Part shown: positions 29,607 to 37,593 of the stretch, piece after piece
How positions within the stretch are numbered: position 1 is the first letter of the stretch
How the letters are laid out: the number at the start of each line of letters is the position of its first letter
NCBI GenBank assembly: GCA_963820775.1
Contig: CAWGBF010000008.1
Span: forward strand, 248,001-312,000
Direction of reading: 5' to 3'
Source: Roseiarcus sp963820775
Lineage (GTDB): Bacteria; Pseudomonadota; Alphaproteobacteria; Rhizobiales; Beijerinckiaceae
DNA: 64,000 nucleotides
Notes under the pieces: generated by a model
The model's database searches: none
What the model saw: the letters and a program-made list of their open reading frames with translations, nothing else
Told to the model about the DNA's origin: nothing
Translations under genes and position numbers: made by a program

Positions 29607-30569
29607 TTAGGGCGGCGCCGAGGCGCCGAAGGCGGCCACGTCCGCGGGCGCGCCAATGCTGAGCGTCGTCGCGCCCTCCACGATTCGCTTGATGAGGCCA
29701 CTCAGCACTTTGCCCGCGCCGAGTTCGATGAACCGGGTGACCCCGTGCGCGCTCATGTAAGCCACGCTCTCGCGCCAGCGCACGGTCGCGGTCACCTGGG
29801 CGACGAGCCCGGACCGAATCGACTCCGGCTTTGTGACCGCGCTGGCTTCGACATTGGCGATGAGGGGCGGCTTGGGGGCGTGAATTGTGACGCCTTTCAA
29901 CGCTTCATTTACCGCCTCCGCGGCCGGCTGCATGAGCGCGGAATGAAACGGCGCCGAGACGGGCAGAAGCAGCGCCCGCTTCGCGCCGGCGAGTTTGGCG
30001 AGCTCCATCGCGCGCTCGACGGCCAACTTCGTGCCGGAGACCACGACTTGACCGGCGCCGTTGTCATTGGCCGCCTGGCAGATCGCGCCGGTGAGGTAGA
30101 GATCGCTCGCCGCCTGAGTCGCGATCTTGACCACCGCTCCGAATTCGAGCCCGAGGATGGCGGCCATCGCGCCTTCGCCCACCGGAACCGCCTTCTGCAT
30201 CGCCTCGCCGCGCAGGCGCAAAAGACGCGCCGCGTCCTCGAGGCTGAGCGATCCTGCGGCGCAAAGAGCCGAATATTCGCCCAGCGAATGTCCCGCGACA
30301 TAAGCCGCCTGCCGGGCCGGGTCGAAGCCCTTTTCGGTCTCCAGAACCCGCAACGCCGCGATGCTCGCGGCCATCAACGCCGGCTGGGCGTTGGCGGTGA
30401 GGGTGAGTTCGGCCTCGGGCCCCTCGAACATCAGTTTGGAGAGGTCCTGTGACAGGGTTGCGTCGACGCGGTTGAACACCTCGCGCGCGACGGTAAATTC
30501 ATCCGCCAGCGCCTTTCCCATGCCGACTGTCTGGGAACCCTGACCCGGAAACACCAAGGCCGTCTTCAT
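29607..30569 (-). CDS. fabD: malonyl-CoA:ACP transacylase
   Basis: 320 residues from MKTALVFPGQGSQTVGMG. The active-site Ser is in GHSLGEYSAL, and the catalytic His region is PVSAPFHSALM. FabD loads malonyl groups onto AcpP. It is the first gene of the minus-strand fab set; the long open frame upstream of this ATG is out-of-register low-complexity translation. Length matches the family. Confidence 0.96.
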   Translation of the reverse strand: MKTALVFPGQGSQTVGMGKALADEFTVAREVFNRVDATLSQDLSKLMFEGPEAELTLTANAQPALMAASIAALRVLETEKGFDPARQAAYVAGHSLGEYSALCAAGSLSLEDAARLLRLRGEAMQKAVPVGEGAMAAILGLEFGAVVKIATQAASDLYLTGAICQAANDNGAGQVVVSGTKLAVERAMELAKLAGAKRALLLPVSAPFHSALMQPAAEAVNEALKGVTIHAPKPPLIANVEASAVTKPESIRSGLVAQVTATVRWRESVAYMSAHGVTRFIELGAGKVLSGLIKRIVEGATTLSIGAPADVAAFGASAPP

Positions 30570-30691
30570 GGAGCGGTTTCCCCGACCGAACGCGAAAGGG
30601 CGACTCTGCTTGCGCCCTGGCGCAGCGGCGGTGCACAGACACGGCGCGGACCGGGCTGTCAAGCATCGGATTTTTCTAAACCTGAATGTGA

Positions 30692-31645
30692 TCAAGCTGG
30701 CGACTGGTCGCCGAAGCCGTGCCGGAAGGGGTCCTTCGGGTCCTGGACGAGCGTGCTTTCGGCGCAGATGAAAGCGCGTCCGGTGATGCGCGGGAGCACC
30801 CCGCCATTCGGACCCGGTTCGAAGCTCGCGCGAAAGCGGCTGCCTATGATGCTCTCCTGCACCCAGACTTCGCCAGGGCGCAACTTTCCCTCGGCATGGA
30901 GGCAGGCAAGCTTGGCGCTGGTTCCGGTTCCGCACGGCGAGCGGTCGTAGGCACCGCCAGGGCAGAGCACGAAATTGCGACTGTTCGCGTCGTTCGATCG
31001 CGCCGGGGCGAACATCTCAACGTGTTCGATCGGCCCGCCATCTTGTCCGCGAATTCCCGCGGAATCGAGCCCATTGCGAATCGAGCTCGCCGCCAGCGTC
31101 AGCTTTCCAACGTTCGCAAGCACGAGGTCGCAAGGGGCGCTCGATGTGAGAAAGAACCAGTTGCCGCCCCAGGCGACGTCGCCGCGCACTTCACCGAGCC
31201 CCTCGACCTGAACCGAGACCGCCTCGGCGAAACGATAGCTTTCGACATTCTCGACCGTGGCTGTGCAGCCGTCGACGAGTTCGACGCCGACCGTCCCGAC
31301 CGGCGTTTCGAACCTGTGGCGGCCGGGCTCCAGCCGGCCCATATGCGCGAGCGTCACAGCGAGGCCTATCGTGCCGTGGCCGCACATGCCAAGATAACCC
31401 GCGTTGTCGAAGAAAATCACGCCGGCGGCGCATGCCGGGTCGTGAGGCTCGCAGAGGAGGGCGCCGACCATCGCCTCGTGCCCATGCGGCTCGGTCACTG
31501 CGAAGCGGCGGAAATCATCGAATTCGCCAGCGAAACGCCGGCGCCTTTGAGCCATCGGCCCATGCCCGAGCGGCGGCCCGCCGTCTACGATCACACGGGT
31601 GGGCTCGCCCTCGGTATGGGAGTCGATAACCCGCACCGCGCTCAA
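30692..31645 (-). CDS. proline racemase-family 4-hydroxyproline 2-epimerase
   Basis: 317 residues. The two catalytic acid/base cysteines are in GMCGHGTIG and SPCGTGTSAK, as in 4-hydroxyproline epimerase and proline racemase (a Thr in the second position would mean a dehydratase). VIDSHTEGEPTRVIVDGG is the N-terminal signature. It converts trans-4-hydroxy-L-proline to the cis-D form. It is preceded by, and overlaps by 4 bp, a DapA-like gene, a pairing typical of hydroxyproline catabolism. A D-hydroxyproline dehydrogenase and a ketoglutarate-semialdehyde dehydrogenase are not in view. Confidence 0.88.
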   Translation of the reverse strand: MSAVRVIDSHTEGEPTRVIVDGGPPLGHGPMAQRRRRFAGEFDDFRRFAVTEPHGHEAMVGALLCEPHDPACAAGVIFFDNAGYLGMCGHGTIGLAVTLAHMGRLEPGRHRFETPVGTVGVELVDGCTATVENVESYRFAEAVSVQVEGLGEVRGDVAWGGNWFFLTSSAPCDLVLANVGKLTLAASSIRNGLDSAGIRGQDGGPIEHVEMFAPARSNDANSRNFVLCPGGAYDRSPCGTGTSAKLACLHAEGKLRPGEVWVQESIIGSRFRASFEPGPNGGVLPRITGRAFICAESTLVQDPKDPFRHGFGDQSPA

Positions 31646-32583
31646 TCCTTGGCGCCGGGCCAGGAAGCGTACCAGGCGCGGAACGTCATGAACCGCCGCT
31701 TCGCCATGCTCTCCTGCGACGGGCTCAGGGCGTCGAAGTCGTTGAGATGAAGCGCGTATTCGTCGTGCCCCATGAGCGTCATCAGGCGCTTGAAATAAAG
31801 CACGAGATCGACGCCCTCGTCGAAGACAGAAAGCGGCGCAAAGGCGCTCTCAAGCTCGAGCGCGAGACGCCGCGCCTCGAAATCGCCTTTGGCGGCGCGC
31901 TCACAAAGCTCAACCAAACGCAGCACTTCGCGCGGAAACACATTGCCGATGCCGGTGATGGCGCCGCAGGCGCCGCAATTGACAAAGCCGTGGAACACCT
32001 GGGTGTCGACGCCGACCATAAGCGCGATGTCATCCGACCGGCCGGCGATATGCTCCGCGGCGTAGCTGAGCGATTCCGCGCCGCCGAACTCCTTGAACCC
32101 AACCAGATGGGGGAACTCCTTGCGCAGTTCGAAGAACAGCTCGGCTCGTGTCTGGAAGCCGTAATAGGGGCTGTTGTAGATGACCGAAGGCAAATCGACC
32201 GTGGCCTCGAGCACGCGGGTGAAATGGCCGCGCTGAGCCGCCGTGGAGGAGCCGCGCGAAAGAACCCGCGGGATGATCATGAGCCCGCGCGCGCCTTTTT
32301 CCTTCGCGTGACGGGCGAGCGCCGCGGCCTGCTCGGTGTTCTGCGCGCCTGTGCCGACGATGACCGGCAGGCCGGCCTTCGCCAAACGTTCGACGCCCTC
32401 CATCCGCTGCTCGAGGGTCAGCAGCGGCCAGTCGCCCATCGAGCCGCAATAGATCAGCCCCGACATTCCGGCGCCGATGAGGTGTTTTCCCATCTTCACG
32501 AGGGCGTCAAAGTCGGGCCGCCGGTCGGGGCCGCAGGGGGTCATGAGGGCCGGAATGGTTCCGGAAAAGACTTGCGACGGCAT
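31642..32583 (-). CDS. DapA/NAL-family lyase, probably 1-pyrroline-4-hydroxy-2-carboxylate deaminase
   Basis: 313 residues forming a (beta/alpha)8 barrel of the dihydrodipicolinate synthase superfamily: GSMGDWPLLTLEQR, the catalytic Tyr in VIYNSPYYG and the Schiff-base Lys in LVGFKEFGG. True DapA is unlikely because of the neighbour: the gene is translationally coupled to hydroxyproline epimerase, and that pair occurs in pathways where a DapA-like enzyme deaminates the pyrroline intermediate to alpha-ketoglutarate semialdehyde. This substrate assignment is inference from context. Confidence 0.8.
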   Translation of the reverse strand: MPSQVFSGTIPALMTPCGPDRRPDFDALVKMGKHLIGAGMSGLIYCGSMGDWPLLTLEQRMEGVERLAKAGLPVIVGTGAQNTEQAAALARHAKEKGARGLMIIPRVLSRGSSTAAQRGHFTRVLEATVDLPSVIYNSPYYGFQTRAELFFELRKEFPHLVGFKEFGGAESLSYAAEHIAGRSDDIALMVGVDTQVFHGFVNCGACGAITGIGNVFPREVLRLVELCERAAKGDFEARRLALELESAFAPLSVFDEGVDLVLYFKRLMTLMGHDEYALHLNDFDALSPSQESMAKRRFMTFRAWYASWPGAKD

Positions 32584-32842
32584 CTTGGGGCTCCCTAGAG
32601 TCAGGCTTTCGTAAGGGCAGGACGGTCTTGGGACTACGAGGGGGGCTCGGTCGTGGTCAACGAGTCAAATCATTGGCGTCCGCCGCTCGCGAATGCAACA
32701 CATAGCCGATTCTGCTTACTGCGATCGGACGCCAGATGTCGATGGCTACCGTCGTCCGCGAGAGCGTGGCTCACCGGGGCGGCGCCTTAAGACTTGCGTG
32801 CGCAAAATGCGTCAGCGTGTGAATTCGTATATCAGACGTTGC

Positions 32843-33346
32843 ATGACCATCGGCGCGATTCGCATTCTCGGCGTCGATCCCGGCCTGCGCACGACCGGGT
32901 GGGGCGTGATCGAGGCCGCTGGTTCGCGGCTGAGCTTCGTCGGCTGCGGCTCGATCGAGACCGACGCCGCAACCTCGCTCGCCGAGCGCCTGGCCGCGAT
33001 CCATCGCTTGTTGACTGGGCTCATCGAACGCGAGGGGCCTCACGAGGCGGCGGTCGAGGAGACATTCATCAACCGCGATCCGCAATCGGCGCTGAAACTC
33101 GGGCAGGCGCGCGGCGTCGCGCTCGCGACATTGGCTCTGACCGGCCTGCCGGTGGCGGAATACGCCGCCAACCTCATCAAGAAGACGGTCGTCGGCGTGG
33201 GCCACGCGGAAAAGCGGCAGGTGGCTATGATGGTGAGGATGCTCTTGCCGGCCTCGACCGCGTCGACTTCGGACGCGGCCGACGCGCTCGCCGTCGCCAT
33301 TTGCCACGCCCAGCATCGCGCGGCGCGTGCGCGAGGCGCGGCATGA
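32843..33346 (+). CDS. ruvC: Holliday-junction endonuclease RuvC
   Basis: 167 residues from MTIGAIRILGVDPGLRTTGWG; the codons before this ATG are not conserved. The four acidic catalytic residues are visible in GVDPG, VEETF and the C-terminal SDAADALAVAICH. RuvC cuts Holliday junctions moved by RuvAB. Its stop overlaps the ruvA start by 4 bp. Confidence 0.96.
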   Translation: MTIGAIRILGVDPGLRTTGWGVIEAAGSRLSFVGCGSIETDAATSLAERLAAIHRLLTGLIEREGPHEAAVEETFINRDPQSALKLGQARGVALATLALTGLPVAEYAANLIKKTVVGVGHAEKRQVAMMVRMLLPASTASTSDAADALAVAICHAQHRAARARGAA

Positions 33347-33957
33347 TCGGCAAGCTCAAGGGCACGATCGACAGCGTCGAGGAAGAGGCGTTGATCCTCG
33401 ACGTCAACGGCGTCGGTTATCTCGTCTCCGCTTCGGCGCGTACCCTTCGCGCGTTGCCCGCCACCGGCGAGCCCACGGAACTGCTCATCGAGACGCACGT
33501 GCGCGAAGACGCGATCCGACTTTACGGATTCCTCACTTCGGGCGAGCGCGACTGGTTTCGCTTGCTGCAGAATGTGCAGGGCGTGGGCGCCAAGGTCGCG
33601 TTGGGGATTCTCGGCGCCCTGTCGGGGGACGCGTTGAGCGCGGCGGTCGCACGGCAGGACAAGGCGATGATGGCGCGTGCGCCGGGGGTAGGCCCGAAGC
33701 TCGCCGCGCGTCTGGTGCTCGAGCTCAAGGACAAAGCGCCGACGCTTGCGGCAGCCGATTTCGCCCATGCGGATGCGGGCTTCGAGCGCGCGCCCAAGCT
33801 CGCCAAGGCCGCGGAGGACGCGGTCCTCGCTCTCGTCGGTCTAGGCTACGGCCAGCCCCAGGCGGCGGCCGCCGTAGCCAGGATTTCCGCTCAGCTTGGT
33901 CCGGCCGCCGAGACCGCCGCACTCATCCGCGCGGGCCTCAAGGAGCTGGCGCAGTAA
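33343..33957 (+). CDS. ruvA: Holliday-junction DNA helicase subunit RuvA
   Basis: 204 residues: OB-fold domain (MIGKLKGTIDSVEE), two helix-hairpin-helix motifs (LLQNVQGVGAKVALGIL, ARAPGVGPKLAARLVLEL), and a C-terminal domain that binds RuvB (VLALVGLGYGQPQA). RuvA tetramers bind the four-way junction and load RuvB. In most relatives ruvB follows closely; here three genes intervene. Confidence 0.96.
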   Translation: MIGKLKGTIDSVEEEALILDVNGVGYLVSASARTLRALPATGEPTELLIETHVREDAIRLYGFLTSGERDWFRLLQNVQGVGAKVALGILGALSGDALSAAVARQDKAMMARAPGVGPKLAARLVLELKDKAPTLAAADFAHADAGFERAPKLAKAAEDAVLALVGLGYGQPQAAAAVARISAQLGPAAETAALIRAGLKELAQ

Positions 33958-34000
33958 GCTGTCTTACGATATTATGATCGATGGACACAAGGTAAAGTGA

Positions 34001-34213
34001 ATGTCAGCAATCGCAACCGTTTCCTCGAAGTTTCAAATCTCAATTCCGAAGGAAGTCCGAGATCAGCTAGGCTTGCGGCCCGGCCAGAAGGTCGCATTCA
34101 TCGCAAAGCCCGAAGGCTTCGTGATCGTCCCGGTGCCGCAACGCGAAGACTTGGCGGGAATCGCCCGCGGAGCCAACACGGAGGGCTATCGCGACCGAAA
34201 TGATCGCTACTGA
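34001..34213 (+). CDS. vapB: AbrB/MazE-fold antitoxin (VapB-like)
   Basis: 70 residues with the SpoVT/AbrB swapped-hairpin motif SSKFQISIPKEVRDQLGLRPGQK. Its last base overlaps the first base of the PIN-domain gene. The protein should neutralise the toxin through its C-terminal tail and bind the shared promoter. Initiation is 43 bp after the ruvA stop, so it may also be read from the ruv transcript. Confidence 0.85.
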   Translation: MSAIATVSSKFQISIPKEVRDQLGLRPGQKVAFIAKPEGFVIVPVPQREDLAGIARGANTEGYRDRNDRY

Positions 34214-34593
34214 TGCGCGTGGTCGACACGTCTGCTTGGATCGAATGGATCGTCGGCTCCCCTCTGGGTGAGACATTGGCGCCGGAGCTGCCGAGGAACG
34301 ATCACTGGGTTGTCCCGACCATTGTTCAATATGAGCTGTCGCGTTGGCTTGCCCGGGAGCTGTCAGACGCCGCGGCCGCCCGGGCGATCGCCTTTTCGAC
34401 GGAGTTGGTCGTAGCGCCGCTGACGACGGACATCGCGACGAAGGCGGCGGCCTATGCGAAAGTCCACGGCCTCGCCACGGCGGACGCAATCATCTTCGCC
34501 ACGGCTGCCGACGCGCGCGCCGATCTGCTCACCTGCGATGCGCATTTCGCCGCATTGCCGAGCGTCGTCTATGTGCCCAAGGGGCCGCAGTGA
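34213..34593 (+). CDS. vapC: PIN-domain ribonuclease toxin (VapC-like)
   Basis: 126 residues. PIN-domain acidic residues are in VVDTSAWIEW (Asp near residue 4), the Glu of VQYELSRWL, and the Asp residues of ATADAIIFATA and LTCDAHF. VapC toxins cleave specific RNAs, often initiator tRNA. It overlaps the antitoxin by one base and the next gene by four. The pair is wedged between ruvA and ruvB. Confidence 0.87.
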   Translation: MRVVDTSAWIEWIVGSPLGETLAPELPRNDHWVVPTIVQYELSRWLARELSDAAAARAIAFSTELVVAPLTTDIATKAAAYAKVHGLATADAIIFATAADARADLLTCDAHFAALPSVVYVPKGPQ

Positions 34594-35147
34594 GCGGCCG
34601 TCCCTTCTTCGTTCCCATGATCGGCATCGTGCTCCTGTTCGCGGCGCTGGGGCCGGCGGTCGGGGGAGCGCTGTTCATTCCCCTTTCCGTCGTCTTCAAG
34701 ACACCCAGCGATCTCGAGGCCATCGGCCTTATGGTTTTGATCAGCGCGTTCTTTGGCCACGCCATTGGACTGATCGCGGCCTATGCCGTCGGCGTTGGGC
34801 CTGCCGCCGCGACCGGATTTCTTTATGCGCTCTGGGACGCCGTCGCGCCCGAGCGCGCGCCGCGCGCACTTGTCGCCGCTCTCATCGGCGGATTGCTCGT
34901 CTATGGCCTCCTGTCGCGCCTCAACCCGCCCGGCGCGTCGCTTGAGATGACGATCGAGACCAACCTCGGATCCCCGGCTCACTGGGCGTTTCCAAGCCGG
35001 ATTGGCGTCACGCTCGGCCACGCTTTCATCGCTTGTGGAGCAATCGCGGGTTTTGTCTGCGCATTGGCCGCGAACCTCATCGGTCTGACCATGCGACCCG
35101 AATTGAGCTTGGCGGAGCGCCTTCATCCCCCGGGCGAAGGCGTCTGA
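34590..35147 (+). CDS. integral membrane protein of unknown function
   Basis: 185 residues from a GTG whose GTGA overlaps the vapC stop. Four or five hydrophobic helices are visible (about 8-33, 43-62, 68-85, 92-110 and 140-165). No family was recognised. The gene ends 1 bp before ruvB, so it is transcribed with ruvB and with the toxin-antitoxin pair. Function cannot be given. Confidence 0.7.
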   Translation: MSGRPFFVPMIGIVLLFAALGPAVGGALFIPLSVVFKTPSDLEAIGLMVLISAFFGHAIGLIAAYAVGVGPAAATGFLYALWDAVAPERAPRALVAALIGGLLVYGLLSRLNPPGASLEMTIETNLGSPAHWAFPSRIGVTLGHAFIACGAIAGFVCALAANLIGLTMRPELSLAERLHPPGEGV

Positions 35148-35148
35148 G

Positions 35149-36183
35149 GTGGCCGACACGCCTCGCCGGCTCGTCTCGGCCGAAAAGCGTTCCGAGGACG
35201 AGCCGGCCGTTCGCCCGCAGCTCCTCGCCGATTTCGCCGGCCAGGAAGCGGCGCGCAAGAACCTCGGAATCTTCATCCAATCCGCCAAATCACGCGGCGA
35301 GGCGCTCGATCACGTGCTGTTCGTCGGTCCGCCTGGCCTCGGCAAGACGACATTGGCGCAGATCGTCGCGCGCGAGCTTGGCGTCAATTTCCATTCGACC
35401 TCAGGGCCCGTCATCGGCAAGGCGGGCGATCTCGCGGGGCAGCTCACCAATCTCGAGCCGCGAGATGTGCTGTTCATCGATGAGATTCATCGTCTGAACC
35501 CTGCAATCGAAGAGATTCTCTATCCAGCGATGGAGGATTTCCAGCTCGACCTCATCATCGGCGCGGGGCCTGCGGCGCGTTCGGTGAAGATCGACCTCGC
35601 CCGGTTCACTCTGATCGGCGCGACGACTCGCGCCGGGCTCCTCACCACTCCGTTGCGCGATCGTTTCGGCATTCCGATCCGGCTCAATTTTTACACCACC
35701 GAAGAATTGCAGGGCATTGTCGCGCGCGGCGCGGGAGTGATCGGCCTCGCCCTTGCTGACGACGGCGCCAATGAGATCGCAAAGCGCTCGCGCGGCACGC
35801 CTCGCATCGCCGGGCGCTTGCTCAGGCGCGTGCGCGACTTCGCCGTGGTCGAAGGCGCAAAAAGCGTGACGCGCGCGCTTGCCGACAGCGCGCTCAAGCT
35901 GCTCGACGTCGATGTGATTGGTCTCGACGAGATGGATCGGCGTTATCTCGACACGATCGCCCTCAAGTTCGGTGGCGGTCCAGTCGGAGTCGAGACCATC
36001 GCCGCCGCGCTTTCCGAGCCCCGCGACGCGATCGAGGACATCATCGAACCCTATCTCATCCAGCTTGGTTTCGTGCAGCGCACGCCGCGCGGGCGCCTCT
36101 TGACCTCGCACGCCTTCCGCCATCTCGGCCTCGCCGAGCCGCGGCGCGAGGGATCACAGCCGACGCTGTTCGAGGAAGAGTGA
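35149..36183 (+). CDS. ruvB: Holliday-junction branch-migration ATPase RuvB
   Basis: 344 residues from a GTG start. Walker A GPPGLGKTTLAQ, Walker B VLFIDEIHRLN, sensor I GATTRAGLLT and the arginine-finger region TTPLRDRFGI are present, with a C-terminal winged helix (GFVQRTPRGRLLT). RuvB drives branch migration with RuvA. Confidence 0.97.
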   Translation: MADTPRRLVSAEKRSEDEPAVRPQLLADFAGQEAARKNLGIFIQSAKSRGEALDHVLFVGPPGLGKTTLAQIVARELGVNFHSTSGPVIGKAGDLAGQLTNLEPRDVLFIDEIHRLNPAIEEILYPAMEDFQLDLIIGAGPAARSVKIDLARFTLIGATTRAGLLTTPLRDRFGIPIRLNFYTTEELQGIVARGAGVIGLALADDGANEIAKRSRGTPRIAGRLLRRVRDFAVVEGAKSVTRALADSALKLLDVDVIGLDEMDRRYLDTIALKFGGGPVGVETIAAALSEPRDAIEDIIEPYLIQLGFVQRTPRGRLLTSHAFRHLGLAEPRREGSQPTLFEEE

Positions 36184-36212
36184 AGTGGGACCCAATTTCG
36201 TAGAACCAGATC

Positions 36213-36304
36213 CGTCATTGCGAGCGCAGCGAAGCAATCCAGCGGATCGTCGGGCGCTCTGCGTTCTCCTGGATTGCTTCGTCGCTCCGCTCCTCGCAAT
36301 GACG
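36213..36304. repeat. ~90 bp palindromic intergenic repeat, copy 2
   Basis: This is the best-preserved copy: CGTCATTGCGAGCG with GAAGCAATCCAG on the left, CTGGATTGCTTCGTCGC and CTCGCAATGACG on the right, so the whole can fold into one long hairpin. It ends 2 bp before the xerD ATG, so the xerD ribosome-binding region lies within the repeat. Confidence 0.88.
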
Positions 36305-36306
36305 CC

Positions 36307-37254
36307 ATGAGAGCGAAGGTCGCTTCTCACGTCGTCAGCTTCCTCGAGGCGCTCGCCGCAGAGCGGGGCGCGAGCGTCAATACGATCGATGCCTATCGGC
36401 GCGATCTCGCCGACTACGAAGGCTATCTGAAGGCCGAGGGGATGGACGCGCTGAAGGTCGACGCAACTCATGTGCGTGGATTCCTGGCGGCCCGCGGCGC
36501 GCAGAAGCTCAGCGCCGCATCGCTCGGTCGCCGTCTGTCAGCGATCCGTCAGTTTCACAAGTTTCTTTACGCCGAAGGATGGCGACGCGACAACCCGACC
36601 CTGGCGGTCGAGGGCCCGCGCCGGTCGCGTCCGCTTCCCAAGCTTCTGAGCATGGCCGAGGTCGAGCGCCTGATCGCGACCGCGCGCGAGGGGGTCGACA
36701 TTGCGGAGCGCCCGCTGCGCGAGCGGCTGGAGACGGCGCGCGTCGCTTGCATCATCGAACTCATCTACGGGTCAGGCTTGCGCGTGTCGGAGGCCTTGAG
36801 CCTCAAGAAGTCGATCGCGATGGCCAGGTCCCCCCTCGTCGCCGTGCGCGGCAAAGGCGAAAAGGAGCGTCTTGCCCCGCTCTCCGGCCACGCCCGCGCT
36901 GCGATCAGCACGTTTCGCAGTTTGCTCGATCAAGTCTCTCCGGGCGCAGCGGCAGGGCCTTGGCTGTTTCCCGCCATGAGCGCCAGCGGTCACATGACCC
37001 GCCAGAGCTTCGCTCGCGATCTTAAGCGCGTCGCAGCGGCGGCGGGCATTGCGTCGGCGCGCGTGAGCCCGCACGTGCTTCGCCACGCCTTCGCCAGCCA
37101 TCTGTTGCAGAACGGCGCGGACCTGCGCGTCGTTCAGGATCTGCTGGGCCACGCCGACATCGCGACGACGCAGATCTACACCCATGTGCTCGACGAGCGC
37201 GCCAAGGCGATGGTGCGCGATCTGCATCCCATGAACGACGAGGAAGGCGGATGA
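36307..37254 (+). CDS. xerD: tyrosine recombinase XerD/XerC
   Basis: 315 residues. The N-terminal SAM-like core-binding domain is about 10-95. Catalytic residues: Arg in GSGLRVSEAL, Lys in VRGKGEKER, His-x-x-Arg in SPHVLRHAFASHL, His in LGHADIATT and nucleophile Tyr in TQIYTHV. It resolves chromosome dimers at dif with its partner. XerD is preferred over XerC from overall sequence, with moderate certainty. Its stop overlaps the next gene by 4 bp. Confidence 0.9.
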   Translation: MRAKVASHVVSFLEALAAERGASVNTIDAYRRDLADYEGYLKAEGMDALKVDATHVRGFLAARGAQKLSAASLGRRLSAIRQFHKFLYAEGWRRDNPTLAVEGPRRSRPLPKLLSMAEVERLIATAREGVDIAERPLRERLETARVACIIELIYGSGLRVSEALSLKKSIAMARSPLVAVRGKGEKERLAPLSGHARAAISTFRSLLDQVSPGAAAGPWLFPAMSASGHMTRQSFARDLKRVAAAAGIASARVSPHVLRHAFASHLLQNGADLRVVQDLLGHADIATTQIYTHVLDERAKAMVRDLHPMNDEEGG

Positions 37255-37577
37255 CCGCCGAGCGCGAGCCTTGGCGCAGAACGAAGGAGGGCGTCGTCGT
37301 CTCCTGCCGTTTGACGCCGAAGGGCGGGCGCGACGCGATTGACGGCGTGGCTCGGCTTGCGGACGGATCGTCCGTGCTCGCGGCGCGCGTGCGCAGCGCC
37401 CCGCAAGACGGCGGGGCCAATCAAGCTTTGTGCGCTCTGTTGGCGAAGCAGCTTGACGTCCCGGCCTCGGGCGCGAGGATCGTCGCCGGCTCGAAGAGCC
37501 GGCTCAAGCAAATCGCGGTTTCCGGTGACCCGGCGGCCCTCGTCGCCAGACTCGAGGCGCTCTCGGCGAACCCCTGA
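37251..37577 (+). CDS. DUF167/YggU-family protein
   Basis: 108 residues with the family core VSCRLTPKGGRDAIDG, RVRSAPQDGGANQAL and IVAGSKSRLKQIAV. The fold is known from structural genomics but the function is not. Translationally coupled to xerD (ATGA overlap). Confidence 0.85.
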   Translation: MTAEREPWRRTKEGVVVSCRLTPKGGRDAIDGVARLADGSSVLAARVRSAPQDGGANQALCALLAKQLDVPASGARIVAGSKSRLKQIAVSGDPAALVARLEALSANP

Positions 37578-37593
37578 GACCAGCCGGAACCGT

